Below are positions 1-5,489 of a stretch of DNA of 9,635 nt, piece after piece (the first letter of the stretch is position 1; each line of letters begins with the position of its first letter). Below the pieces are notes generated by a model that saw only the letters and a program-made list of their open reading frames with translations, had not been told where the DNA came from and did not search any database. Source of the stretch: JAWOJF01 sp046481785. GTDB taxonomy: Bacteria > Bacteroidota > Ignavibacteria > Ignavibacteriales > Ignavibacteriaceae. Both the position numbers and the translations under genes were made by a program. The DNA is taken from the NCBI GenBank assembly GCA_046481785.1, contig JAWOJF010000380.1, positions 1-9,635 of the forward strand, read 5' to 3'.

Positions 1-25
1 TCTGAAACCCTTCCTTTCAGCTCCT

Positions 26-50
26 GCCGCCGCCATCTGTGGGCGGAGGC
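26..50 (-). terminator. GC-rich hairpin after the EAL gene
   Basis: CCGCC (30-34) pairs with GGCGG (42-46) across a 7-base loop. One mismatch further out, GCC (26-28) pairs with GGC (48-50). It lies a few bases past the stop of the minus-strand EAL gene, where a terminator would be expected. No T-run follows on the minus strand, so an intrinsic terminator is not well supported. It may be a plain 3' hairpin. Confidence 0.3.
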
Positions 51-55
51 CGTTT

Positions 56-517
56 TCAGGCGTTTTTCCCGACAATCTCGGCGATCGGCCGCGGTTTGCC
101 GATCAGCCAGCCCTGCACCGCGTCGATGTGCAGCGCCTTGAGCCGTTCCAGTTGAATTTCGGTTTCCACCCCTTCGGCAATCACGGCGATATCGATGCTG
201 TGGGCCACGCTGCACAACGAGGCGATGAAAAAGCGGCTGTCGTTTTCCTCGTCCTTGAGTTCGCCCGTATAGCCGCCGTCGATCTTGACGTGGTCGGGAC
301 GCAATGACTGCAGGTAGGCCAGGTGGGAAAAACTCTGGCCGTAGTGGTCCAAGCCGAGGGCATGCCCCCTGCCCTGCACCAGGGCCCCGAAGGCCTTGAC
401 CTGCTCGAGGTTGTGGACCGCCCCGAATTCAGAAAACTCGAAGATGATCCGCGGGGCCGCGGCCGGCAAGCTCTCCAAAAATGAGTCGACCCATTGACAG
501 AAGGCCGCATCGCGCAT
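56..517 (-). CDS. EAL-domain protein, C-terminal fragment (degenerate, LapD-like c-di-GMP receptor/phosphodiesterase)
   Basis: This is the C-terminal part of an EAL domain, the fold that binds or hydrolyses cyclic di-GMP. Visible motifs (fragment numbering) are FEFSE at 26-30, LDHYG at 56-60 where active enzymes have DDFG, VKID at 77-80, AEGVE at 114-118 and QGWLIGKP at 135-142. The second Asp of the metal-binding DDFG pair is His here, so hydrolysis may be lost. That is typical of c-di-GMP receptors such as LapD, which the sequence resembles by eye. The EAL signature itself, the first part of the barrel and any GGDEF or membrane part are missing. The Met at 517 is probably not a real start, because homologous sequence stops at or just beyond it where the DNA changes to low GC. 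The true stop (TGA) is at 56-58. GC content is about 60%, unlike the rest of the window, so I infer a foreign piece, perhaps from a beta- or gammaproteobacterium. Confidence 0.8.
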   Translation of the reverse strand: MRDAAFCQWVDSFLESLPAAAPRIIFEFSEFGAVHNLEQVKAFGALVQGRGHALGLDHYGQSFSHLAYLQSLRPDHVKIDGGYTGELKDEENDSRFFIASLCSVAHSIDIAVIAEGVETEIQLERLKALHIDAVQGWLIGKPRPIAEIVGKNA

Positions 518-530
518 GGATGCTGCACGC
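510..530. other. Probable chimeric junction between two unrelated DNAs
   Basis: Left of this point the DNA is about 60% GC and encodes a minus-strand EAL domain. Right of it the DNA is about 37% GC and encodes plus-strand MutL. Both proteins lose their N-terminal halves exactly here, head to head. The tetramer CATG at 515-518 supplies an apparent ATG to each strand, which makes both fragments look like complete short ORFs. The plus frame has a TGA at 495-497, so the MutL frame does not extend leftwards. The exact breakpoint cannot be fixed by eye; a few bases of microhomology are possible. Confidence 0.75.
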
Positions 531-1226
531 AGAGTAGAAAAAAGTGAAGGGCCGCTGAGCCATCCTTTTGAGAATAATGAAATGCCCGCCGCAACTGAAA
601 CCAGGGAGATATTTCATACCAGTTCCAAACATGCTGAGATGAAAACGGAAGAAGATCTGCCATTCCTTATACAACTGCACAATAAATATATACTGTCGCA
701 GATTAAAACCGGGTTAATGATAATTGACCAGCATGTTGCTCATGAAAGAATCCTTTATGAAAAAGCATTAAACCGTATGGAAGCTAACCTTCCATTCTCA
801 CAGCAGCTCCTTTTCCCTAAAACAGTTGAGATTGACCCTGCACGTGCTGCAATCATTAAGGAGATATATCCTCTATTATTTAAATTGGGTTTCGAGGTTA
901 AGTTTTTTGGTAAAAATACTGTAGTAATTGAAGGCGTTCCTGATGATGTAAAAAACGGCTCTGAAGAAAAAATTCTAATGGAGCTTGTTGATGAGTATTC
1001 TCATAATCAAAGGGAAAAAAAGCTTGAAGAAAGAGATAACATTGCCAAATCTTACTCCTGTAAAACTGCAATAAAAGCCGGAGATAAATTGTCTGATAAG
1101 GAAATGCGCCTGCTTATCGACCAGTTATTTGCTACATCAATGCCGTATGTTTGTCCACACGGCAGGCCAATTGTAGTTAAGATATCTTTAGATGAATTCG
1201 ACAGAAGATTTGGAAGAACTTCGTAA
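516..1226 (+). CDS. mutL: DNA mismatch repair protein MutL, C-terminal part (5' truncated)
   Basis: This is the linker end and the whole C-terminal dimerisation/endonuclease domain of MutL, which nicks the new strand after MutS finds a mismatch. Residues 1-45 are low-conservation linker. The domain starts near 47 with a Q-hNKYI-like stretch. Residues 71-82 (DQHVAHERILYE) match the endonuclease motif DQHA(X)2E(X)4E with one conservative change, Ala to Val. SCKTAIKAGDKL at 181-192 and CPHGRP at 213-218 are the other metal-site motifs. The protein ends FDRRFGRTS, a normal MutL ending. This is the nicking type of MutL, unlike that of E. coli. The N-terminal GHKL ATPase half (roughly 330 residues in the family) is absent because the sequence breaks at about 516. 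The ATG at 516 lies in the junction and has no clear ribosome binding site, so it is not a credible start. I expect the intact gene in the source genome. Confidence 0.9.
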   Translation: MDAARRVEKSEGPLSHPFENNEMPAATETREIFHTSSKHAEMKTEEDLPFLIQLHNKYILSQIKTGLMIIDQHVAHERILYEKALNRMEANLPFSQQLLFPKTVEIDPARAAIIKEIYPLLFKLGFEVKFFGKNTVVIEGVPDDVKNGSEEKILMELVDEYSHNQREKKLEERDNIAKSYSCKTAIKAGDKLSDKEMRLLIDQLFATSMPYVCPHGRPIVVKISLDEFDRRFGRTS

Positions 1227-1232
1227 CAATTA

Positions 1233-1266
1233 ACAATGCATAATGTACAATGCATAATGCATAATT
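1233..1266. repeat. AT-rich tandem direct repeat after mutL
   Basis: The 13-mer ACAATGCATAATG occurs at 1233-1245 and again, perfectly, at 1247-1259. A partial third unit (CATAAT) follows at 1260-1265. Each unit contains the palindrome ATGCAT. The tract starts 6 bases after the mutL stop. Repeats of this AATTAACAATG style are common in intergenic DNA of low-GC FCB-group genomes; that comparison is from memory. Confidence 0.7.
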
Positions 1267-1288
1267 AAAGACATTTATAAGGCTGATT

Positions 1289-1320
1289 CTTTTATGATAT
1301 TGTGATATCTGTTATAAAAG
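1289..1320 (+). terminator. AT-rich hairpin downstream of mutL (possible terminator)
   Basis: CTTTTAT (1289-1295) pairs with ATAAAAG (1314-1320), and inside it GATAT (1296-1300) pairs with ATATC (1305-1309) around a TGTG loop, leaving a 4-base bulge at 1310-1313. That gives 12 base pairs about 60 bases after the mutL stop. No T-run follows on the plus strand, so termination is only a guess. Confidence 0.3.
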
Positions 1321-1363
1321 CAGGCTAAAATTAGCGAGCTTATTCCTATCTTAAATTTTTAAT

Positions 1364-1369
1364 TATAAT
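1364..1369 (+). promoter_or_regulatory. Candidate -10 box (TATAAT) upstream of the mutase gene
   Basis: A perfect TATAAT lies 156 bases before the mutase start, but I see no good -35 hexamer 16-18 bases upstream. A perfect TTGACA at 1437-1442 in the same spacer has only weak -10 matches (3 of 6) at the right distance. Either could drive the mutase operon. In an AT-rich spacer, chance matches are expected. Confidence 0.2.
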
Positions 1370-1374
1370 TTGTA

Positions 1375-1424
1375 GAATTGTCCATATGGAATGTATTGTC
1401 CGCAATTCGTCGGGAGACGATACA
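1375..1424 (+). promoter_or_regulatory. Structured leader segment with competing hairpins
   Basis: Three pairings share the same bases. GAATTG (1375-1380) can pair with CAATTC (1403-1408). TGTATTGTC (1392-1400) can pair with GACGATACA (1416-1424), 9 base pairs including one G-U. TCGTC (1407-1411) can pair with GACGA (1416-1420) around GGGA, a GNRA-type tetraloop. The second and third exclude each other. The 10-base palindrome TCCATATGGA is at 1381-1390, and ATTGTCC occurs twice (1377-1383 and 1395-1401). The segment lies about 100 bases before the mutase start. It does not look like a cobalamin riboswitch. It could be an RNA regulator or a degraded palindromic repeat. Confidence 0.35.
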
Positions 1425-1514
1425 AAAAAGCTTATTTTGACAGGCATTTAAATCTTAATGAATTCTGTACCTCAAAAAGGGTATAAGTAAAATTTAGTTC
1501 AAAAAACTAAAAGC

Positions 1515-1520
1515 AAAGGA
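1515..1520 (+). promoter_or_regulatory. Ribosome binding site of the acyl-CoA mutase gene
   Basis: AAAGGA ends 5 bases before the ATG at 1526. It supports that start, which also gives the family's usual N-terminus. Confidence 0.6.
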
Positions 1521-1525
1521 ACTCT

Positions 1526-3175
1526 ATGACTGACTATAGAAGACGCAGGCAGCAATACCTCGACAAAGCAAACAACTCACCAAACACAGGTATGAAGTTT
1601 ACCACCGTAAGCGGAGAACCAATCGACGTTTTATACGGTCCCGATGATATTGAAGACATAAATTATTTAAGCGAAATAGGATTCCCGGGTGAATATCCTT
1701 ATACACGGGGGATTCATGCAAACGGCTACCGGGGTAAAATATGGACAATGCGCCAGTTTGCCGGCTTTGGCTCACCGGATGATACTAATAAAAGATTTCA
1801 CTATTTGCTTAATCATGGCCAAACAGGGTTATCTGTTGCTTTTGATCTTCCTACTCTTATGGGATGGGATGCTGATGCTCCTTTAAGTGAAGGAGAAGTA
1901 GGAATTTGCGGAGTTACTATATCTTCTTTAAAAGATATGGAAGTGCTGTTTAATAAGATCCCTCTTGATAAAGTTTCAACATCAATGACTATCAATTCAC
2001 CTGCTGCAATGATATTTGCTTTTTACCTCGCTGTTGCACAGAAACAGGGAGTCGACTTTTCAAAACTGCGCGGCACACTTCAAAATGATATCCTGAAAGA
2101 ATACATTGCTCAGAAGGAATATATTTATCCTCCGCACCCTTCAATGCGTATTATTGTTGATATGATTGAATACTGTAAAAATGAAGTACATCAATGGAAT
2201 CCTGTTTCTGTCAGCGGGTATCATATACGTGAAGCCGGTTCTACCGCTGCACAGGAACTTGCTTTTACCATGGCCGATGGCTTTGCATACATAGAAGCAT
2301 GTATGGAACGGGGAATGGATGTGGATGAGTTTGCACCGAGGATATCTTTTTTCTTTAATTCTCATCTTGATTTTTTCGAAGAAATTGCAAAATACAGGGC
2401 TGCCCGGAAAATTTATTCAAAAAGAATGCGTGAACGTTATGGAGCAAAAAATCCCCGGTCATGGTGGCTCCGTTTCCATACACAAACTGCCGGCTGTACA
2501 CTTACAGCACAGCAGCCTGAAAATAATATTATCAGAACGGCATTTCAGGCACTTGCTGCAGTACTTGGCGGAACACAGTCACTCCACACAAATTCAATGG
2601 ATGAAACTCTTGCTTTGCCAAGTGAAAAAGCTGTAAAGATTGCACTGAGAACACAGCAGCTTATTGCTTATGAAACAGGGGTAATAAACACAGTGGACCC
2701 ACTAGGCGGAAGTTATTTTGTTGAATCACTGACAGACAAAATGGAAAAAGAAGCAAATGATATTTTTGAACAGATTGATTCAATGGGCGGAGTAATTCCT
2801 GCTATTGAAGCCGGTTACTTTCAGAAGGCAATTGCTGATGCGGCATACCGTTACCAGATAGAAGTTGAAAGAAAAGAAAAATTTATTGTTGGTGTTAATG
2901 AGTTTATTGAAAAAGATGAAAAAGTTGATATTCCAATACTCACTGTTTCACCGGAAGTTGAAAGAAAACAAAGACAACTTCTGGCGGATCTAAGGCAAAA
3001 CAGAAGTGATGAAGCTGTTAAGGAAAGTCTTGGTGAACTAAGAGATGCGGCGGTAAACGGCAATAATATTATGCCCGTACTTGTAAAAGCAGCACATAAT
3101 TATGTAACTTTGGGAGAAATGGTTGGCGAACTTAAAGAAGTTTTCGGAATATACGAGGAAACAGCCGTCTTCTAA
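1526..3175 (+). CDS. B12-dependent acyl-CoA mutase, large subunit (methylmalonyl-CoA mutase family, isobutyryl-CoA mutase-like)
   Basis: This is the catalytic barrel subunit of an adenosylcobalamin-dependent acyl-CoA mutase, which rearranges the carbon skeleton of a CoA thioester in the cytoplasm. At 549 residues it is full length for the stand-alone large subunit and has no C-terminal B12-binding domain. It must therefore pair with a separate small subunit of about 140 residues, not in this window. Family blocks seen are WTMRQFAGF at 73-81, LSVAFDLPTLMG at 102-113, QNDILKEY at 186-193, SGYHIREAGS at 230-239 with the catalytic His233, LGGTQSLHTN at 347-356 and DPLGGSYFVE at 391-400. With His233 aligned to His244 of Propionibacterium methylmalonyl-CoA mutase (offset 11), Tyr89 corresponds to Phe78 and Arg207 to Gln196. 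Phe and Gln are the residues of isobutyryl-CoA mutase (Phe80, Gln198). The substrate is thus more likely a non-carboxylated acyl-CoA such as isobutyryl/butyryl-CoA, despite the usual family label. The stop overlaps the next start by one base (TAATG). Confidence 0.93.
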   Translation: MTDYRRRRQQYLDKANNSPNTGMKFTTVSGEPIDVLYGPDDIEDINYLSEIGFPGEYPYTRGIHANGYRGKIWTMRQFAGFGSPDDTNKRFHYLLNHGQTGLSVAFDLPTLMGWDADAPLSEGEVGICGVTISSLKDMEVLFNKIPLDKVSTSMTINSPAAMIFAFYLAVAQKQGVDFSKLRGTLQNDILKEYIAQKEYIYPPHPSMRIIVDMIEYCKNEVHQWNPVSVSGYHIREAGSTAAQELAFTMADGFAYIEACMERGMDVDEFAPRISFFFNSHLDFFEEIAKYRAARKIYSKRMRERYGAKNPRSWWLRFHTQTAGCTLTAQQPENNIIRTAFQALAAVLGGTQSLHTNSMDETLALPSEKAVKIALRTQQLIAYETGVINTVDPLGGSYFVESLTDKMEKEANDIFEQIDSMGGVIPAIEAGYFQKAIADAAYRYQIEVERKEKFIVGVNEFIEKDEKVDIPILTVSPEVERKQRQLLADLRQNRSDEAVKESLGELRDAAVNGNNIMPVLVKAAHNYVTLGEMVGELKEVFGIYEETAVF

Positions 3176-4062
3176 TGGTTAAAACATATTTTAAATTGCT
3201 GCGGGTGCCGCAGTGGATTAAGAACTCTTTTGTTTTTGTACCGCTGCTTTTTTCCCAACACCTGTTTCATATAGCTTATCTTATTCCTGTTTTGCAGGCT
3301 TTTATTATATTCTGCATCATATCAAGCGTTATTTATATAATAAATGATATCATTGATATTGAAGCAGACAGAGCCCATCCTGCCAAACAATTCAGGCCCC
3401 TGCCATCAGGTAAAATATCAAAACAGCATGCTTCTGTACTGGCTTTTATACTTTTTACCGCTGCAGCTATTCCTCTATCGCAGTTTAACACAGGATTTAT
3501 TATTGCTGTAGGGGCATATTTTATTCTTAACCTGCTCTATTCATTAGTATTGAAACATATAGTACTGCTTGATATTTTTAGTATTGCCGCAGGATTTATG
3601 CTGAGAATAATTGGCGGGGCTCTTGTAATTGATGTTGAAATATCAAGCTGGCTTATTTTAACAACAATGTTCATTTCCCTTTTTCTTGCTGTTATGAAAC
3701 GGCGTTCAGAACTTATGCTTATTATGCCGGATGAAGCAGTTAAAGAGGGCGCAACCCGGAAGGTTCTTGCATTTTATTCCATAAATTTTGCAGACCAGAT
3801 GGCTACTGTTGCCTCTGCCGGTGTAATAATTTGTTATGCGCTTTATACTGTTTCATCAAGAACTATATCTGTATTCCGCACAGAAAACCTGATTTATACA
3901 ACACCTTTTGTTGTTTTCGGTATATTCCGGTATATGTATCTTGTTTATATGAACCAAAAAGGGGAAAACACAACTGAAATAATGATTACTGATATCCCAA
4001 TGATTGTTACAGTTATTCTTTATATTATTACTGCAATTTTAATAATCTATTCGGTTATATAA
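3175..4062 (+). CDS. UbiA-family prenyltransferase, decaprenyl-phosphate phosphoribosyltransferase-like
   Basis: This is an integral membrane enzyme of the UbiA superfamily, 295 residues and nearly all hydrophobic, with about eight or nine predicted membrane helices. The first Asp-rich motif is NDIIDIEADRAHP at 57-69, followed by RPLPSG at 74-79. This combination is typical of the branch that includes mycobacterial 5-phosphoribosyl-1-pyrophosphate:decaprenyl-phosphate phosphoribosyltransferase. LLDIFSIAAGFMLRIIGG at 131-148 and KRRSEL at 175-180 also fit that branch. The likely reaction is transfer of phosphoribose to a polyprenyl phosphate, giving a lipid-linked pentose donor for cell-envelope glycans. 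Other UbiA substrates cannot be excluded. The start overlaps the mutase stop by one base. A GAGGA at 3155-3159 is too distant to be a strong ribosome site, so translation is probably coupled to the mutase. The DprE1/DprE2-type epimerase genes that use the product in actinobacteria are not in the window. Confidence 0.85.
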   Translation: MVKTYFKLLRVPQWIKNSFVFVPLLFSQHLFHIAYLIPVLQAFIIFCIISSVIYIINDIIDIEADRAHPAKQFRPLPSGKISKQHASVLAFILFTAAAIPLSQFNTGFIIAVGAYFILNLLYSLVLKHIVLLDIFSIAAGFMLRIIGGALVIDVEISSWLILTTMFISLFLAVMKRRSELMLIMPDEAVKEGATRKVLAFYSINFADQMATVASAGVIICYALYTVSSRTISVFRTENLIYTTPFVVFGIFRYMYLVYMNQKGENTTEIMITDIPMIVTVILYIITAILIIYSVI

Positions 4063-4063
4063 C

Positions 4064-5308
4064 ATGGCTTCAGATCTGCTTATATTGATTGCATTGCTTG
4101 CATTAAGTGCCTTCTTTTCAGGCTCTGAAATGGCTTTTGTTGTATCAAATAAAATTAAAATTGAAGTAAGAGCCCGCAAAAAAAAGTTAGCAGCCGAAAA
4201 CGCACAATTTTTTGTTAACAATTCCCAGGATTTCTTCTCTACTATACTGATTGGAAATAACGTTGTTAACATAGCCTTTGCGTCCATGAGCACATTGTTC
4301 CTGGCAGGGTGGTTTGGATTTAATGAGCTTACAATTCTTATTATTTCTACTCTGTCCCTGTTGATTTTAGGTGAATTAATCCCTAAGTACTTTGCCCGGG
4401 AATTAGCAGACCGTGCAATTCTCCCGGCCTCTATTCCATTAAGATTGATTTATTTTTCCCTCTATCCGCTTATTAAATCTGTAGCTTCTTTTTCATCTAT
4501 GATTACCCAATCAAAAAGTGCTTCACAGGAAAAAATAGATTTTCTTTTTAGTAAGGAAGATATAGAATCCCTGGTTAAGGAAAGTCATGATGCGGGAATA
4601 GTTAATAAAAAAGAAAGTGATATTATCAACAGGGTACTTGCCCTTGGCGATCAGCGGGTTTATGAAGCTATGCGCCCCAGGACCGAAATAGTTGGCGTGG
4701 AAATAGAAGGCAGTGTTGATGAAGCACTTTCTGTTTTTATTGATTCCGGTTATTCAAAATTACCGGTTTATGAAGAAAGTCTGGATAATATTAAGGGGGT
4801 AATTTTTGCATATGATATTTTTAAATCACCCCAAAAACTTTCTGATATTATCCGGGAAATAATATTTGTTCCTGAAACAAAAAAGAGCTTCGAAATGCTG
4901 AATGAATTCCTGTCAAAACAGGTATCAATTGCAGTTGTAATTGATGAGTTTGGCGGGACTGCCGGAATTGTTACCATGGAAGATATTATGGAAGAATTGT
5001 TCGGTGAAATAAGGGACGAGTACGATGTTGAGGAAGATATCTGCAGAAAAACAGCTCCTAATACATACCTTATAAGCGGAAAAGTGGAAGTGGATTTTAT
5101 TAATGAAAAGTATAACCTGAATATTCCAACCGGTGATTATGAAACCATTGGTGGTTATATAACATCCACATTAGGCAGAATCCCAATTCAGGGGGAGATA
5201 ATAACTATTGACAATTTTAGTATCCTTGTAGCCCGCGCCAAAAATATAAAAATAGACCTGGTAAGATTAACAACAATTTCAGAAGATACAGGCGAGCAAT
5301 CCGACTGA
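4064..5308 (+). CDS. CNNM/CBS-domain membrane protein (hemolysin C/CorC family)
   Basis: This 414-residue protein has the usual order of the bacterial CNNM/CorC family, whose characterised members export Mg2+ or affect divalent-cation balance. Residues 1 to about 145 form the DUF21 (CNNM) membrane domain, with FSGSEMAF at 18-25, GNNVVNIA at 64-71 and GELIPK at 103-108. A CBS pair follows: the first starts near MRPRTEIV (203-210), the second contains VVIDEFGGTAGIVTMEDI (291-308), then EELFGEI (310-316). The C-terminal CorC/HlyC transporter-associated domain runs from about 330 to 400. 'Hemolysin' is a historical label and haemolysis is not implied. The gene starts one base after the UbiA stop and has no ribosome site of its own, suggesting coupling. 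The link to its two upstream neighbours appears to be shared transcription only. Confidence 0.92.
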   Translation: MASDLLILIALLALSAFFSGSEMAFVVSNKIKIEVRARKKKLAAENAQFFVNNSQDFFSTILIGNNVVNIAFASMSTLFLAGWFGFNELTILIISTLSLLILGELIPKYFARELADRAILPASIPLRLIYFSLYPLIKSVASFSSMITQSKSASQEKIDFLFSKEDIESLVKESHDAGIVNKKESDIINRVLALGDQRVYEAMRPRTEIVGVEIEGSVDEALSVFIDSGYSKLPVYEESLDNIKGVIFAYDIFKSPQKLSDIIREIIFVPETKKSFEMLNEFLSKQVSIAVVIDEFGGTAGIVTMEDIMEELFGEIRDEYDVEEDICRKTAPNTYLISGKVEVDFINEKYNLNIPTGDYETIGGYITSTLGRIPIQGEIITIDNFSILVARAKNIKIDLVRLTTISEDTGEQSD

Positions 5309-5358
5309 TCAAAAGCATACTATAAGTTTAAAAAGTTTCAATGTTTCAAATAACTTGT

Positions 5359-5379
5359 GCCTGCCTGCGGCGGGCAGGC
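5359..5379 (+). terminator. GC-rich perfect hairpin (terminator or REP-like palindrome)
   Basis: GCCTGCCTG (5359-5367) pairs with CGGGCAGGC (5371-5379), 9 base pairs with one T-G pair and a 3-base loop. It lies 50 bases after the CNNM gene stop. Its G/C content contrasts sharply with the A/T-rich flanks. Only a weak T-rich stretch follows, so it may end the mutase-UbiA-CNNM transcript or be one copy of a dispersed palindromic repeat. Confidence 0.55.
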
Positions 5380-5384
5380 TTACT

Positions 5385-5420
5385 CTTGAACTTGCTCCTG
5401 CTCTTGCACTCCCGCTTTGT
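5385..5420. repeat. Imperfect hexanucleotide tandem tract
   Basis: From 5385 the sequence reads in 6-base units: CTTGAA, CTTGCT, CCTGCT, CTTGCA, then the weaker CTCCCG and CTTTGT. It starts 5 bases after the GC-rich hairpin and lies in the spacer before tgt. No believable ORF covers it. It looks like a decayed microsatellite or part of a repeat element together with the hairpin. Confidence 0.45.
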
Positions 5421-5475
5421 CAGTCTTAAGTTTTTCCCGTATTTTTGTAAGATTTCTTAAATTGATTTCCGAAGG

Positions 5476-5481
5476 TATAAT
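5476..5481 (+). promoter_or_regulatory. Candidate -10 box immediately before tgt
   Basis: A perfect TATAAT ends 8 bases before the TTG start at 5490. No good -35 box lies 16-18 bases upstream (best match TTCTTA at 5454-5459, 3 of 6). If used, transcription would begin at about the start codon and give a nearly leaderless message, which is unusual with a TTG start. A chance match is as likely. Confidence 0.2.
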
Positions 5482-5489
5482 AGGTAAAT

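Noticed and set aside
181..663. Open frame on the minus strand running across the junction
   Set aside because: It is out of frame with the EAL protein, its translation is Ser/Arg/Pro-rich as expected for the shadow of a high-GC gene, and it spans the suspected chimeric join.
1..1226. Functional pairing of a c-di-GMP receptor with MutL
   Set aside because: Both genes are broken at one point where GC content changes abruptly; the adjacency is better explained as an artefact.
1227..1525. Cobalamin riboswitch before the B12-dependent mutase
   Set aside because: I could not find the conserved B12-box (GCCACTG-type) or the expected multi-stem layout; the spacer has only short hairpins and repeats.
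1526..3175. 2-hydroxyisobutyryl-CoA mutase identity for the mutase
   Set aside because: That enzyme's marker residues Ile90 and Asp117 correspond here to Phe78 and Ala105, so only the isobutyryl-type pattern fits.
5355..5429. Short ORF (TTG start) through the GC-rich hairpin and hexanucleotide tract, giving a Leu/Ala/Pro-rich peptide
   Set aside because: It has no ribosome site, is about 24 codons long, and its composition is a by-product of the repeat.
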